A stretch of DNA of 6,754 bases. It comes from Bacteroidota bacterium (GTDB lineage: Bacteria; Bacteroidota; Bacteroidia; UBA8524). The notes beneath the pieces were generated by a model. The model saw nothing but the letters and a program-made list of their open reading frames with translations, was not told the origin of the DNA and searched no databases. The translations under genes were made by a program, and so were the position numbers. Location: the NCBI GenBank assembly GCA_003531115.1, contig DQHT01000102.1, positions 17,192 to 23,945 of the forward strand, in the 5' to 3' direction. Below, in pieces: positions 1 through 6,662 of the stretch (within the stretch, counting starts at the first letter, position 1; each line of letters starts with the position of its first letter).

Positions 1-48
1 AGTCCCACAGTCGAACAGTCCCACAATCGAACAGTCCCACAGTCCCAC
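1..48 (+). repeat. Degenerate octamer tandem array upstream of the TPR-CHAT gene
   Basis: Six consecutive 8-base units fit exactly: AGTCCCAC, AGTCGAAC, AGTCCCAC, AATCGAAC, AGTCCCAC, AGTCCCAC. Two unit versions largely alternate, differing at the middle CC/GA positions and once at position 2. The array touches the left edge, so its true length is unknown. It ends 72 bases before the ATG of the TPR-CHAT gene. The same kind of unit is seen on the minus strand upstream of prmC, again reading toward the gene. The period is not a multiple of three and there is no ORF context, so this is not coding. Function is unknown. Confidence 0.85.
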
Positions 49-120
49 GAAAATCCTGACTTTTGAAAAAATACGCAGTACTAGGGAGAGATTCCATTAC
101 AAGCTTAATTAAATTCGAAC

Positions 121-3100
121 ATGAAAAAAACACTTCTCCTGCTAATTGGCATCCTGTGCAGCTGGCTTTCTGCGTCCGCCCAAACTGAAGAAGATTTTGA
201 ACGAGTGAATAATGAGGCGTTTGATGCCTATGAGGCGTATGATTACCGTACGGCCATCAATAAAGAACATATTCTTTTAAAGTGGTTGAAAAAACCGAAG
301 CTTAAAAACGATACCAATGAAGTTGTAGTTTACCTCAATCTGGGTGGATTTTACCAAAGCTACCAGGACTACGATTCAGCCCATCTGTGTCTGGAGAAGT
401 CGCGGAAATTATGTGAAGAATATTTTGGAAAAAAGAACGAATACTACGTCAATATAGTGCTGCAGCTCGGTGGCTTTTATGAAGCGATCGAGTTGCTGGA
501 TGAAGCCGAGACGATAAATGCCGATGCCATCCGCCAGATCAACGCTGGGGCAACAGAAGATGAATGGCTGATGGGAGCGATCTATTCCAACCAGGCCATC
601 GTCAAGAAAAAACTGTTCAAACTCAAAGAGGCGCTCGACCTGCTTGAAAAATCAGAAATACTTACCATCAAAGCATCAGGCCGAAAAAGCACCGACTATG
701 CCAATCTGCTCAATACCAAATCGCTGGTCTATGGAATAATGGGAGAGGCGAAAAAGGAGGAAAAACTGTTGCTGGAAGCCATGGCAATCTGCCGGGAACT
801 CAAAGCCACAAAAGCAAGTTTATACGGCACCTTGTTGAATAACCTGGCCACCATGTACTCCGAAAGGGGCGATTATGAACAGGCTATCCGCTCTTATGAA
901 GAATCGTATCGGATCCGGGTATCCATCTATACAGAAAAAAGTCTGGAATGCGCGCTGGTACAAGCGAATGAGGGTGTAGCCCTTGCCGATGCGGGCAAAT
1001 ACGACCAGGGAATAACCATGGTGAAATCGGCCCAGCGTATAACCGAATCGCTGCTCGGAAAATTCCATCCCGAATGGTTTGAAAAAGCCATGCATCTCGG
1101 GAATATTTATGAAAAAGCCGGCATGTTTGAAGAGGCAGACCGCCTGTATGAGGTGAGCATGCGTGATGCAGGGGAGAATCTGGGGAAAACCTCCGGCACT
1201 TACCTCGGACTGGTTTCCAATGCCTCGCTCTATTACATGAACAGAGATCAATACGATAAAGCAAGCGCTTGTTTCGACATCTTATTGGCAGGAGAAGAAT
1301 TCGTTTCGGAAGATTTTGCCCTTACCTTAAAAGGCAATTACGCCAATTTTCTGCACACCACAGGCCGCAGTGAAGATGCGGGCAAATACTATGATGAGGT
1401 GATAAAAGGCTGGGCCGAATTTAAAGGACCTACTTCCTACGATTACCTCCTGGCCAAACACAACAAAGCGACCTACCTGCTCGATCTGGGTGATCTTGCC
1501 GAGGCAAAAGCCCTGTTTATTGAAACCAGAAACACCCTGGAGGAGGTGGCGGGTTCGAAAACCGAGCTGGTTCTGATGCTCAATGAAAATTTGGCCGGGC
1601 TGTACAAGGACGAAAAGCAGTATCTCCAAGCCCTGGTGCTGTTCCAGAAAGTTCTGGCTATTCGAATGCTGGAAGCGCCGAATGGAAAATCGATGGAAGT
1701 GGCCGACCTGCTTTCAAAAGTCGCTAGTTGTTATACCAGCCTTGATCAACCGCATAGGGCCCTGGAAAATTTAGAAAACTCCTATGCCATGAAAGTAAGT
1801 TTGGTAGGTAGGGACGATCCATCATTAAGTTATGAAACTACTTTGCTGGCTACCTCCTATACCTACAGCGGCGACTATAAAAAAGGACTCAGCTACTACA
1901 GTGAGGCTAAACGATTGATCACCGGCCAGTTCAATACCTATTTCCGCTTTATGACGGAGAAAGAAAAGCTCCAGTTCCTCACAAAAACCATCAGCGAACT
2001 AAAGCAGCTCCAGGCCATAGCCGTGGATAATGTGAAGGAGTACCCTGCATTTGGCGATCTGGCTTTGGAAATTGAATTGATGATGAAGGGCATGGTGCTG
2101 GAATCGGGCGACCGGATTAAAAATGCCGTTGTAGCCAGCAAAGACCCCCAGCTTCAGCGCCAATACAGCGCCTGGCAGGATCTGCGCACCCAGATGGCGG
2201 TGGAAATGGCCAAGCCCGAAAAGTACAGGAGGAGCGATCTCGAAAGCCTCAATAACAAAGCGGTGGATATGGAAAAAGGACTGGTGAGCAAACTGGGGAG
2301 CCTTGAATTGCTGGATATGGAAACCCATTCCTGGAAGAATATCCAGAAAAAGTTGGGCAAAGAGGAGGTGCTCGTTGAGTTCATTTCATACAAAAGCTTC
2401 AGGCAGGAAAAGGAAATGTTAACGGCCATTGTGCTGCGTAGCGATGCCCCAAATCCCATCCTTGTTCCGCTTTTTGCCGAGGAAAAAATGGCTGCCTACC
2501 TGCAAAACCGAAAATCAGGCAACGAACAGGGACTGGTTAACTCCCTTTATGGTGCAAACAGGGGAGTGGACGAAGTAAATGAAGATGTGGTGCCGGATGA
2601 AGGAGATGATTCTTTGTACCTCTTGCTTTGGAAACCTCTGGAGGTGCACTTAAAAGGAATGAACAAGGTCTATTATTCCCCTTCCGGTTCTGTCCATAAA
2701 ATAGCTGTTGCCGCCTTGAGGGATGAAGAAGGAAAATACCTTTCCGAACGTTTTAGTCTCCATACACTGAGCACGGCGAAAAAATTACTGGACCCCTCGA
2801 AAGGCTTTGTTATGGATGATCTGTTGCTCATGGGCGGGGTCGATTATGACCTGGCACCTTCCATTATCGCCAAAAAAGTAAACCCGGAACAAGGAGATGA
2901 AAGTCCGGAGTTTGCCATGCGCGGCGGCAACGGGGCAAAGGCCTGGTCATATCTCGGAGGCACCAAAACGGAAGTGGAGGCGATCGCGAAACTGGTCACT
3001 ACGGGTAAAACCACCGTAACGACGTCGGTTGGCGAACAGGCCTACGAAGAGCAGGTGAAAAAGCAGATGCTGGCCGGTCCTTCGGTGATCCATCTTTCTA

Positions 3101-3582
3101 CCCATGGATATTTTATTGCCGAACCTCAACGTGCCCTCACGCCGAATGCCAATGTTTATCAGCAATCGGGCAATCCCCTGTTACGCTCCGGACTCATCCT
3201 CGCCGGTGGCAATGCCTCCTGGACAGGCCAGGAACTCCCGGGAGGGATTGACGATGGAATTTTAACCGCCTTCGAAGTCTCCACCATGGACCTGAGCCAA
3301 ACACGTTTGGCTGTATTGTCGGCCTGCCAGACAGGCTTAGGCGATATCCAGGGCAGCGAAGGCGTTTTCGGACTTCAACGCGCCTTTAAACAAGCCGGGG
3401 TGGAGTATATTGTGATGTCGCTCTGGCAGGTGCCCGACAAAGAAACGGTGGAGTTTATGACCCTGTTTTATGAAAACCTGGCCAAAGGAATAGCGATAGA
3501 AGTGGCGTTCAATACAGCCCAGCAAACCATGCGCGAAAAATACCCACCCTATTATTGGGCAGCATTTGTGTTGGTTCGGTAA
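121..3582 (+). CDS. Secreted TPR-repeat protein with C-terminal CHAT (caspase-like) protease domain
   Basis: This 1153-residue protein is predicted to be exported and to act as a cysteine peptidase whose substrate choice is set by its TPR scaffold. Residues 1-20 form a type I signal peptide (MKK, a Leu-rich core, then SASA before Gln21). Residues about 68-602 are helical TPR-like repeats, roughly a dozen of about 34-42 residues; a clear one is at 235-268 (NNLATMYSERGDYEQAIRSYEES). A helical linker covers about 605-760. The CHAT domain spans about 830-1152: YYSPSGSVHKIAVAAL (851-866), the catalytic-His motif HLSTHGYF (His995), the catalytic-Cys motif LSACQTG (Cys1069), and a YYWAAFVL end typical of the family. 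No transmembrane segment is seen after the signal peptide. The start is chosen because it begins the signal peptide. The gene is convergent with the lipoprotein gene at 3619-4731. CHAT is a caspase/separase relative; the physiological substrate is unknown and no partner gene is visible nearby. Confidence 0.93.
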   Translation: MKKTLLLLIGILCSWLSASAQTEEDFERVNNEAFDAYEAYDYRTAINKEHILLKWLKKPKLKNDTNEVVVYLNLGGFYQSYQDYDSAHLCLEKSRKLCEEYFGKKNEYYVNIVLQLGGFYEAIELLDEAETINADAIRQINAGATEDEWLMGAIYSNQAIVKKKLFKLKEALDLLEKSEILTIKASGRKSTDYANLLNTKSLVYGIMGEAKKEEKLLLEAMAICRELKATKASLYGTLLNNLATMYSERGDYEQAIRSYEESYRIRVSIYTEKSLECALVQANEGVALADAGKYDQGITMVKSAQRITESLLGKFHPEWFEKAMHLGNIYEKAGMFEEADRLYEVSMRDAGENLGKTSGTYLGLVSNASLYYMNRDQYDKASACFDILLAGEEFVSEDFALTLKGNYANFLHTTGRSEDAGKYYDEVIKGWAEFKGPTSYDYLLAKHNKATYLLDLGDLAEAKALFIETRNTLEEVAGSKTELVLMLNENLAGLYKDEKQYLQALVLFQKVLAIRMLEAPNGKSMEVADLLSKVASCYTSLDQPHRALENLENSYAMKVSLVGRDDPSLSYETTLLATSYTYSGDYKKGLSYYSEAKRLITGQFNTYFRFMTEKEKLQFLTKTISELKQLQAIAVDNVKEYPAFGDLALEIELMMKGMVLESGDRIKNAVVASKDPQLQRQYSAWQDLRTQMAVEMAKPEKYRRSDLESLNNKAVDMEKGLVSKLGSLELLDMETHSWKNIQKKLGKEEVLVEFISYKSFRQEKEMLTAIVLRSDAPNPILVPLFAEEKMAAYLQNRKSGNEQGLVNSLYGANRGVDEVNEDVVPDEGDDSLYLLLWKPLEVHLKGMNKVYYSPSGSVHKIAVAALRDEEGKYLSERFSLHTLSTAKKLLDPSKGFVMDDLLLMGGVDYDLAPSIIAKKVNPEQGDESPEFAMRGGNGAKAWSYLGGTKTEVEAIAKLVTTGKTTVTTSVGEQAYEEQVKKQMLAGPSVIHLSTHGYFIAEPQRALTPNANVYQQSGNPLLRSGLILAGGNASWTGQELPGGIDDGILTAFEVSTMDLSQTRLAVLSACQTGLGDIQGSEGVFGLQRAFKQAGVEYIVMSLWQVPDKETVEFMTLFYENLAKGIAIEVAFNTAQQTMREKYPPYYWAAFVLVR

Positions 3583-3585
3583 TGT

Positions 3586-3618
3586 CTTCCCTACCTCCCT
3601 ACCTCCAATCTTCCCTAC
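3586..3618 (+). repeat. Octamer repeat filling the convergent gene junction
   Basis: Four 8-base units (CTTCCCTA, CCTCCCTA, CCTCCAAT, CTTCCCTA) plus one C occupy all but three bases between the CHAT stop codon (3580-3582) and the stop codon of the converging lipoprotein gene (3619-3621). No GC-rich hairpin followed by a T-run is present, so there is no recognisable bidirectional intrinsic terminator between the two genes. The unit differs in sequence from the other arrays in the window but has the same 8-base period. Confidence 0.7.
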
Positions 3619-4731
3619 TTAATCCTTCCACTCAGCGATAAAAAGATTCGTATCTCTTGTACCACCATTATTCCGGTTCGAAGAGAATACAAGGAATTTT
3701 CCATCAGGGGAGAACATCGGGAAGGCATCGAAGCCATCATCGTGGGTTACACGCTCCAGTCCGGTTCCGTCCAGGTTGATCAGGTAGAGGTGAAAAGGAA
3801 ATCCACGCTCACTTTCGTGGTTGGAGCTGAAGATGATCTGTTTGCCGTTCGGTGTAAAAAATGGGGCCCAGTTGGCTTGTCCCAATGTGGTTACCTGCTG
3901 CATTTCAGAGCCGTCAATATTGCACACATAGATCTCCATATTGGTTGGAGCTACCAGTCCCTGAGCAAGAAGTTTTTTATAATGCGCCTGTTCTTCCGGA
4001 GTTTTCGGACGGGAAGAGCGGAATACCAGTTTGGTGCCGTCAGGAGAGAAAAATGCGCCGCCATCGTAGCCCAATTCATGGGTGATCTGTTTTACGTTGC
4101 TGCCATCGATATCCATGGTATACAGTTCGAGGTCACCGCTACGGGTAGAGGTAAAGACAATTTTATCTCCATTAGGGGATATTGTTGCTTCCGCATCGTA
4201 GCCCGGTTCCTTTGTCAATTGATTGACGATATTTCCTTTCAGATCGGCTACAAAAATATCATAAGAGGGATAGATGCCCCATAAGTATGGATCTCCCTTT
4301 TTTCTTTCCGGATTCGGAGGACATTCATCACCGCCCAGGTGGGTTGAAGCATAAAGGATGAGGCTGTCACCTTTCAGGAAGTAAGAACAGGTCGTTCTTC
4401 CTTTTCCGGTGCTGATCATTTGGGGAATATTGTTTTTCAGATCAGCCGTTTCAATATCAAACGCAAAGATCTGGTCGCAATCGAGTCCCCATGCCTTGTT
4501 ATTGCTTTGAAAAGTTAATTTTTTGCTGTCGTAGCTAAAATAGGCTTCGGCATTGTCGCCACCGAATGTAAGTTGACGCAGCGAGGCGAAATGTGTTTCA
4601 CCCGGATAAATGAGTGAGTCGACAACCGCAACACTATCAGCGGGTTGAGTTTCAACAGGCTTTTTATCTCCATTACCACAAGAGAAAAGTACTAAACCAA
4701 GGCAGCTTAAAGCAATAAATTTTTTCATCAT
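3619..4731 (-). CDS. Lipoprotein with six-bladed PD40 / TolB-like beta-propeller
   Basis: This 370-residue protein begins MMKKFIALSCLGLVLFSCGN, a lipoprotein signal with lipobox LFSC, so Cys18 is the likely lipidated residue. The residues after it (GNGDKK) do not resemble the acidic surface-export signal of Bacteroidota lipoproteins, so a periplasm-facing location is more likely (inference). The rest is a propeller of six blades at about 50-95, 119-173, 177-217, 221-281, 285-329 and 333-367. Later blades carry the PD40 pattern SPDG/TPNG...VFxS(S/N)...YxxxxDGSxxxxxT. Blade 4 has an insert at about 242-265 (RPKTPEEQAHYKK and on). The same fold is found in TolB and in the propellers of DPP-type peptidases, but there is no TolB N-terminal domain and no peptidase domain, so tolB is not assigned. 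It may bind peptide or protein ligands; the actual role is unknown. Either of two adjacent ATG codons could start it. Confidence 0.9.
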   Translation of the reverse strand: MMKKFIALSCLGLVLFSCGNGDKKPVETQPADSVAVVDSLIYPGETHFASLRQLTFGGDNAEAYFSYDSKKLTFQSNNKAWGLDCDQIFAFDIETADLKNNIPQMISTGKGRTTCSYFLKGDSLILYASTHLGGDECPPNPERKKGDPYLWGIYPSYDIFVADLKGNIVNQLTKEPGYDAEATISPNGDKIVFTSTRSGDLELYTMDIDGSNVKQITHELGYDGGAFFSPDGTKLVFRSSRPKTPEEQAHYKKLLAQGLVAPTNMEIYVCNIDGSEMQQVTTLGQANWAPFFTPNGKQIIFSSNHESERGFPFHLYLINLDGTGLERVTHDDGFDAFPMFSPDGKFLVFSSNRNNGGTRDTNLFIAEWKD

Positions 4732-4746
4732 ATTTGAAATTAAAGG

Positions 4747-4767
4747 CTGCGCCCAAAAGTGACGCAG
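4747..4767 (-). other. Small hairpin in the leader of the lipoprotein gene
   Basis: On the minus strand CTGCGTC (4767-4761) can pair with GGCGCAG (4753-4747) across the loop ACTTTTG, giving six Watson-Crick pairs and one G-U pair. It lies 16 bases before the ATG at 4731. No T-run follows, so it is not an intrinsic terminator. If the promoter-like element at 4780-4787 is real, the hairpin would form near the 5' end of the mRNA and could affect stability or translation. A stem this short could arise by chance. Confidence 0.35.
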
Positions 4768-4779
4768 TCTACTTTAGGG

Positions 4780-4787
4780 CAAATATG
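4780..4787 (-). promoter_or_regulatory. Possible -7 element for the lipoprotein gene
   Basis: The minus strand reads CATATTTG here, one base off the Bacteroidota -7 consensus TAnnTTTG. Transcription would start near 4773, giving a leader of about 40 bases containing the hairpin at 4747-4767. A -33 TTG at the expected spacing is not seen, only T-rich sequence, so this is a weak call. Confidence 0.3.
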
Positions 4788-4860
4788 AGGAGGAAGGTTG
4801 GAATATAAAAATTGATATGGCAAGCTTGTGCGCCAGTATGCGAAAACCATGGGCTGTTTA

Positions 4861-4935
4861 CCGTTGACTGTCGACCGTTGACTGTCGACTGTTGACAGAG
4901 AATCGGTTGACCGTCGTCTGTTGACCGTTGACTGG
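4861..4935 (-). repeat. Heptamer tandem array next to the SDR stop codon
   Basis: Plus-strand units are CCGTTGA, CTGTCGA, CCGTTGA, CTGTCGA, CTGTTGA, then a 15-base irregular stretch, then CCGTCGT, CTGTTGA, CCGTTGA and a partial CTGG. The consensus is C(C/T)GT(T/C)GA, or on the minus strand (A/G)GTC(A/G)AC when phased differently. The array runs directly into the SDR stop codon (4936-4938). The minus-strand unit resembles the octamers at 1-48 and 6545-6654 with one base removed. Two copies of GTCGAC (4870-4875, 4884-4889) are a by-product of the unit. No T-run follows, so it is not a standard terminator. Confidence 0.85.
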
Positions 4936-5634
4936 TTATTTCTCTCCTTTTGGACGTAAGGGTCTCACCTCATAGTTCACCACATGGTAATTATCGGGTG
5001 TTTCCAGAATTTGGACCATTGCAGTAGCAACATCTTCGGGCATGAGCATAAAATCATGGGGTTTGATGCCGGGACTGTTGCGGAAAAAATCAGTTTTGAC
5101 GGAACCCGGATATACACAGGTAACCTTGATCTTGTCGTAACGTACTTCCTGATAGAGGCTTTCCATCATCGCTTTGACAGCAAATTTGGTAGCGCAGTAG
5201 CCACTTACTTCGGGGTAGGCTTCGAGTCCGGCAACGGAGGAGAGGGTAATGATATGTCCGTATTGGGCTTTTTTCATGACAGGCAGGGCCAGGCGGCAGG
5301 CATAAAAAACACCGTTTACGTTCACTTCCATCATTTCATGGTACTGCTCCAATGGCAGGTCTTCCAGCTTACCGAAATAGCCGAGTCCTGCGTTGTTGAT
5401 CAGGATATGGAGTTCGTTATTCCAGCCTGAGAGGACCTCTTTAAAGGCATTTTCTACCTGGTCGTTGTGCCGGATATCCGTTTTTATAAAAAGCAGGTTG
5501 GGGTGGAAATAGTCGGGTTGATTTTGACCCAGGCCCGCCACATGGGCACCTTTAGCCAGGAGGGCCAGAGTAAGTTCTTTTCCGATGCCTTTGCTGATAC
5601 CGGTGATGATCACTTTTTTATCCTTCAATTCCAT
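4936..5634 (-). CDS. Short-chain dehydrogenase/reductase (SDR) family oxidoreductase
   Basis: This 232-residue classical SDR is a cytoplasmic NAD(P)-dependent oxidoreductase. Visible features, numbered from the chosen Met, are the cofactor glycine motif TGISKGIG (11-18), NNAG (80-83) and the catalytic tetrad Asn105, Ser133 (LSSVAG), Tyr146 and Lys150 (YCATK). PGSVKTDF (176-183) follows, as in most classical SDRs. Length is normal for the family, with no signal peptide or membrane segment. An in-frame TTG at 5652 would add MFCFAA, but the ATG at 5634 is preferred because MELKDKKVIITG is the usual SDR opening. It lies 21 bases downstream of the prmC stop codon on the same strand, so co-transcription with prmC is likely. 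The substrate cannot be told from sequence. Confidence 0.93.
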   Translation of the reverse strand: MELKDKKVIITGISKGIGKELTLALLAKGAHVAGLGQNQPDYFHPNLLFIKTDIRHNDQVENAFKEVLSGWNNELHILINNAGLGYFGKLEDLPLEQYHEMMEVNVNGVFYACRLALPVMKKAQYGHIITLSSVAGLEAYPEVSGYCATKFAVKAMMESLYQEVRYDKIKVTCVYPGSVKTDFFRNSPGIKPHDFMLMPEDVATAMVQILETPDNYHVVNYEVRPLRPKGEK

Positions 5635-5655
5635 AGCTGCAAAGCAAAACAAAAT

Positions 5656-6531
5656 TCAGGACTCTGAACGATGCAGCCAGGCTTTTACCATGCGGTCTTT
5701 GCCCTGCATGTCACGGCGAACTTCACTTTTATACCCCAGGGAAGCCAGCATTTCCTGCATATCTGCGCCAAAAGCCGCATTAATTTCGAAAAAGAGCTGA
5801 CCGTTTTTTGTGAGATGAGATTTTGCGAGTTCGGCAATAGCGCCATAATAAAGCAGCGGGTCGGTGTCCGGCACAAACAAAGCCAGAGGGGGTTCATAAT
5901 CCAGCACCTGAACCGCCATTTCGCCTTTTTCCTGTTCCCGAACATAGGGAGGGTTGCTTACGATGAGGTCGAAAAGTACTTGTTGCTCCCACCACTCCGG
6001 GTCGAGCATGTCCTGAACAAGAAATAGGGTGTGGTGAGGATCCTTAAGAAGCTGCTGGGCATTGATCCTTGCCGTATGGATGGCTGCTTCACTTTTGTCT
6101 ATGGCAAGCAAGCGTGCATCAGGGAGCCTTTTTACGAGAGAAATACCGATACATCCGCTACCCGTGCCGAGATCAAGAATTGTAGCCTCAGGTCGACTTT
6201 TCCATTCATCTATGATCCAGCTTACCAGTTCTTCGGTTTCCGGCCTGGGTATGAGGGTCGATTCGTTCACCAAAAATCGTTCATCCATAAACCAGGCAAA
6301 ACCCAGAACGTATTGAACGGGTTCGTGACCAAGTAAGCGCTCAAGAATAGAATCCAGCCGGAGCTTTTCTTCCGGTTTTATTTCCAGCTCCCCGGTAAGT
6401 TTAAGACGGATTTGCGGGATATGGAACAGTTCTTCAAATACGAGGTTGGTGATGCTGTTCGCTTCGCCAGAATCGTAGAGATTTCCCAAAAGAGATCTGA
6501 AGCGGTTGATTTCGGCGAAGAGGGTGGACAT
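5656..6531 (-). CDS. prmC: Peptide chain release factor N5-glutamine methyltransferase
   Basis: PrmC (HemK) methylates the glutamine of the GGQ motif in release factors RF1 and RF2, using S-adenosylmethionine, to support efficient translation termination. The 291-residue product shows the family layout: an N-terminal helical release-factor-binding domain (about 1-75), HEPVQYVLG (69-77), PRPETEELV (95-103), the SAM-binding motif DLGTGSGCIG (120-129), the acidic Asp145 of AIDKSE, and the catalytic NPPY (193-196) preceded by DLIVS. The C terminus (KDRMVKAW) is also typical. The ATG at 6531 is chosen because family homology begins there. The frame stays open upstream to an ATG at 6735, but those 68 codons read through repeat DNA (low-complexity SNNPTIQHSNNPT) and a promoter-like element, so they are not part of the gene. 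It is probably the first gene of a two-gene unit with the SDR. Confidence 0.96.
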   Translation of the reverse strand: MSTLFAEINRFRSLLGNLYDSGEANSITNLVFEELFHIPQIRLKLTGELEIKPEEKLRLDSILERLLGHEPVQYVLGFAWFMDERFLVNESTLIPRPETEELVSWIIDEWKSRPEATILDLGTGSGCIGISLVKRLPDARLLAIDKSEAAIHTARINAQQLLKDPHHTLFLVQDMLDPEWWEQQVLFDLIVSNPPYVREQEKGEMAVQVLDYEPPLALFVPDTDPLLYYGAIAELAKSHLTKNGQLFFEINAAFGADMQEMLASLGYKSEVRRDMQGKDRMVKAWLHRSES

Positions 6532-6536
6532 TGGGG

Positions 6537-6544
6537 CAAAGATA
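6537..6544 (-). promoter_or_regulatory. -7 promoter element of prmC
   Basis: The minus strand reads TATCTTTG, a perfect match to the Bacteroidota -7 consensus TAnnTTTG, with only CCCCA between it and the prmC ATG at 6531. Given the usual few-base distance to the start point, transcription would begin at or very near the A of the ATG, giving a leaderless or nearly leaderless mRNA. No -33 TTG is found at the expected distance; that region is octamer repeat. The element also supports the start codon at 6531 over the upstream in-frame ATG. Confidence 0.6.
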
Positions 6545-6654
6545 GGGAATGTTGGATTGTTGGAATGTTGGATCGTGGGATTGTTGGACTGGGAGATGGC
6601 GAGACTTGGGGACTTAGGGACAAGGAGACTGGGAGATTTGGAGTTTCTGGGAGC
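6545..6654 (-). repeat. Octamer tandem array upstream of prmC
   Basis: Plus-strand units run with a near-constant 8-base period: a partial GGGAAT, then GTTGGATT, GTTGGAAT, GTTGGATC, GTGGGATT, GTTGGACT, GGGAGAT (7), GGCGAGACT (9), TGGGGACT, TAGGGACA, AGGAGACT, GGGAGATT, TGGAGTTT, CTGGGAGC. There are two sub-blocks: a fairly uniform one (6545-6590) next to prmC and a more diverged one (6591-6654). Read toward prmC, the uniform units are AGTCCAAC, AATCCCAC, GATCCAAC, ATTCCAAC, AATCCAAC, which match the style of the array at 1-48. The array abuts the -7 element of prmC. Confidence 0.85.
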
Positions 6655-6662
6655 TTCAGGGC

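Noticed and set aside
1..48. Tandem units as a CRISPR array
   Set aside because: The units are 8 bases, back to back, with no spacers; CRISPR repeats are longer and separated by unique spacers. The same applies to the other arrays.
58..65. GACTTTTG as the -7 promoter element of the CHAT gene
   Set aside because: It has one mismatch to the consensus and no -33 element at the right distance; kept only as a parallel to the prmC promoter, not called as a feature.
820..2459. Open antisense frames of 60-140 codons inside the CHAT gene
   Set aside because: They overlap a clearly coding gene, show no recognisable protein features and have low-complexity or odd composition; they are shadows of the real frame.
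121..3582. TPR-CHAT protein as part of a type III-E CRISPR or gasdermin defence system
   Set aside because: It has a signal peptide, and there is no CRISPR array, cas gene or gasdermin-like gene in the window. The flanking genes are a lipoprotein, an SDR and prmC.
3619..4731. Assignment of the propeller lipoprotein as TolB of the Tol-Pal system
   Set aside because: It is a lipoprotein without the TolB N-terminal domain, and no tolQ, tolR, tolA or pal gene is nearby.
4861..4935. GTCGAC palindromes as an operator or intrinsic terminator
   Set aside because: The palindromes arise from the repeat unit itself, the potential stems are short and competing, and no T-run follows.
5635..5652. TTG start at 5652 for the SDR
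   Set aside because: It adds only MFCFAA before the standard SDR opening MELKDKK, and the ATG at 5634 is a normal start.
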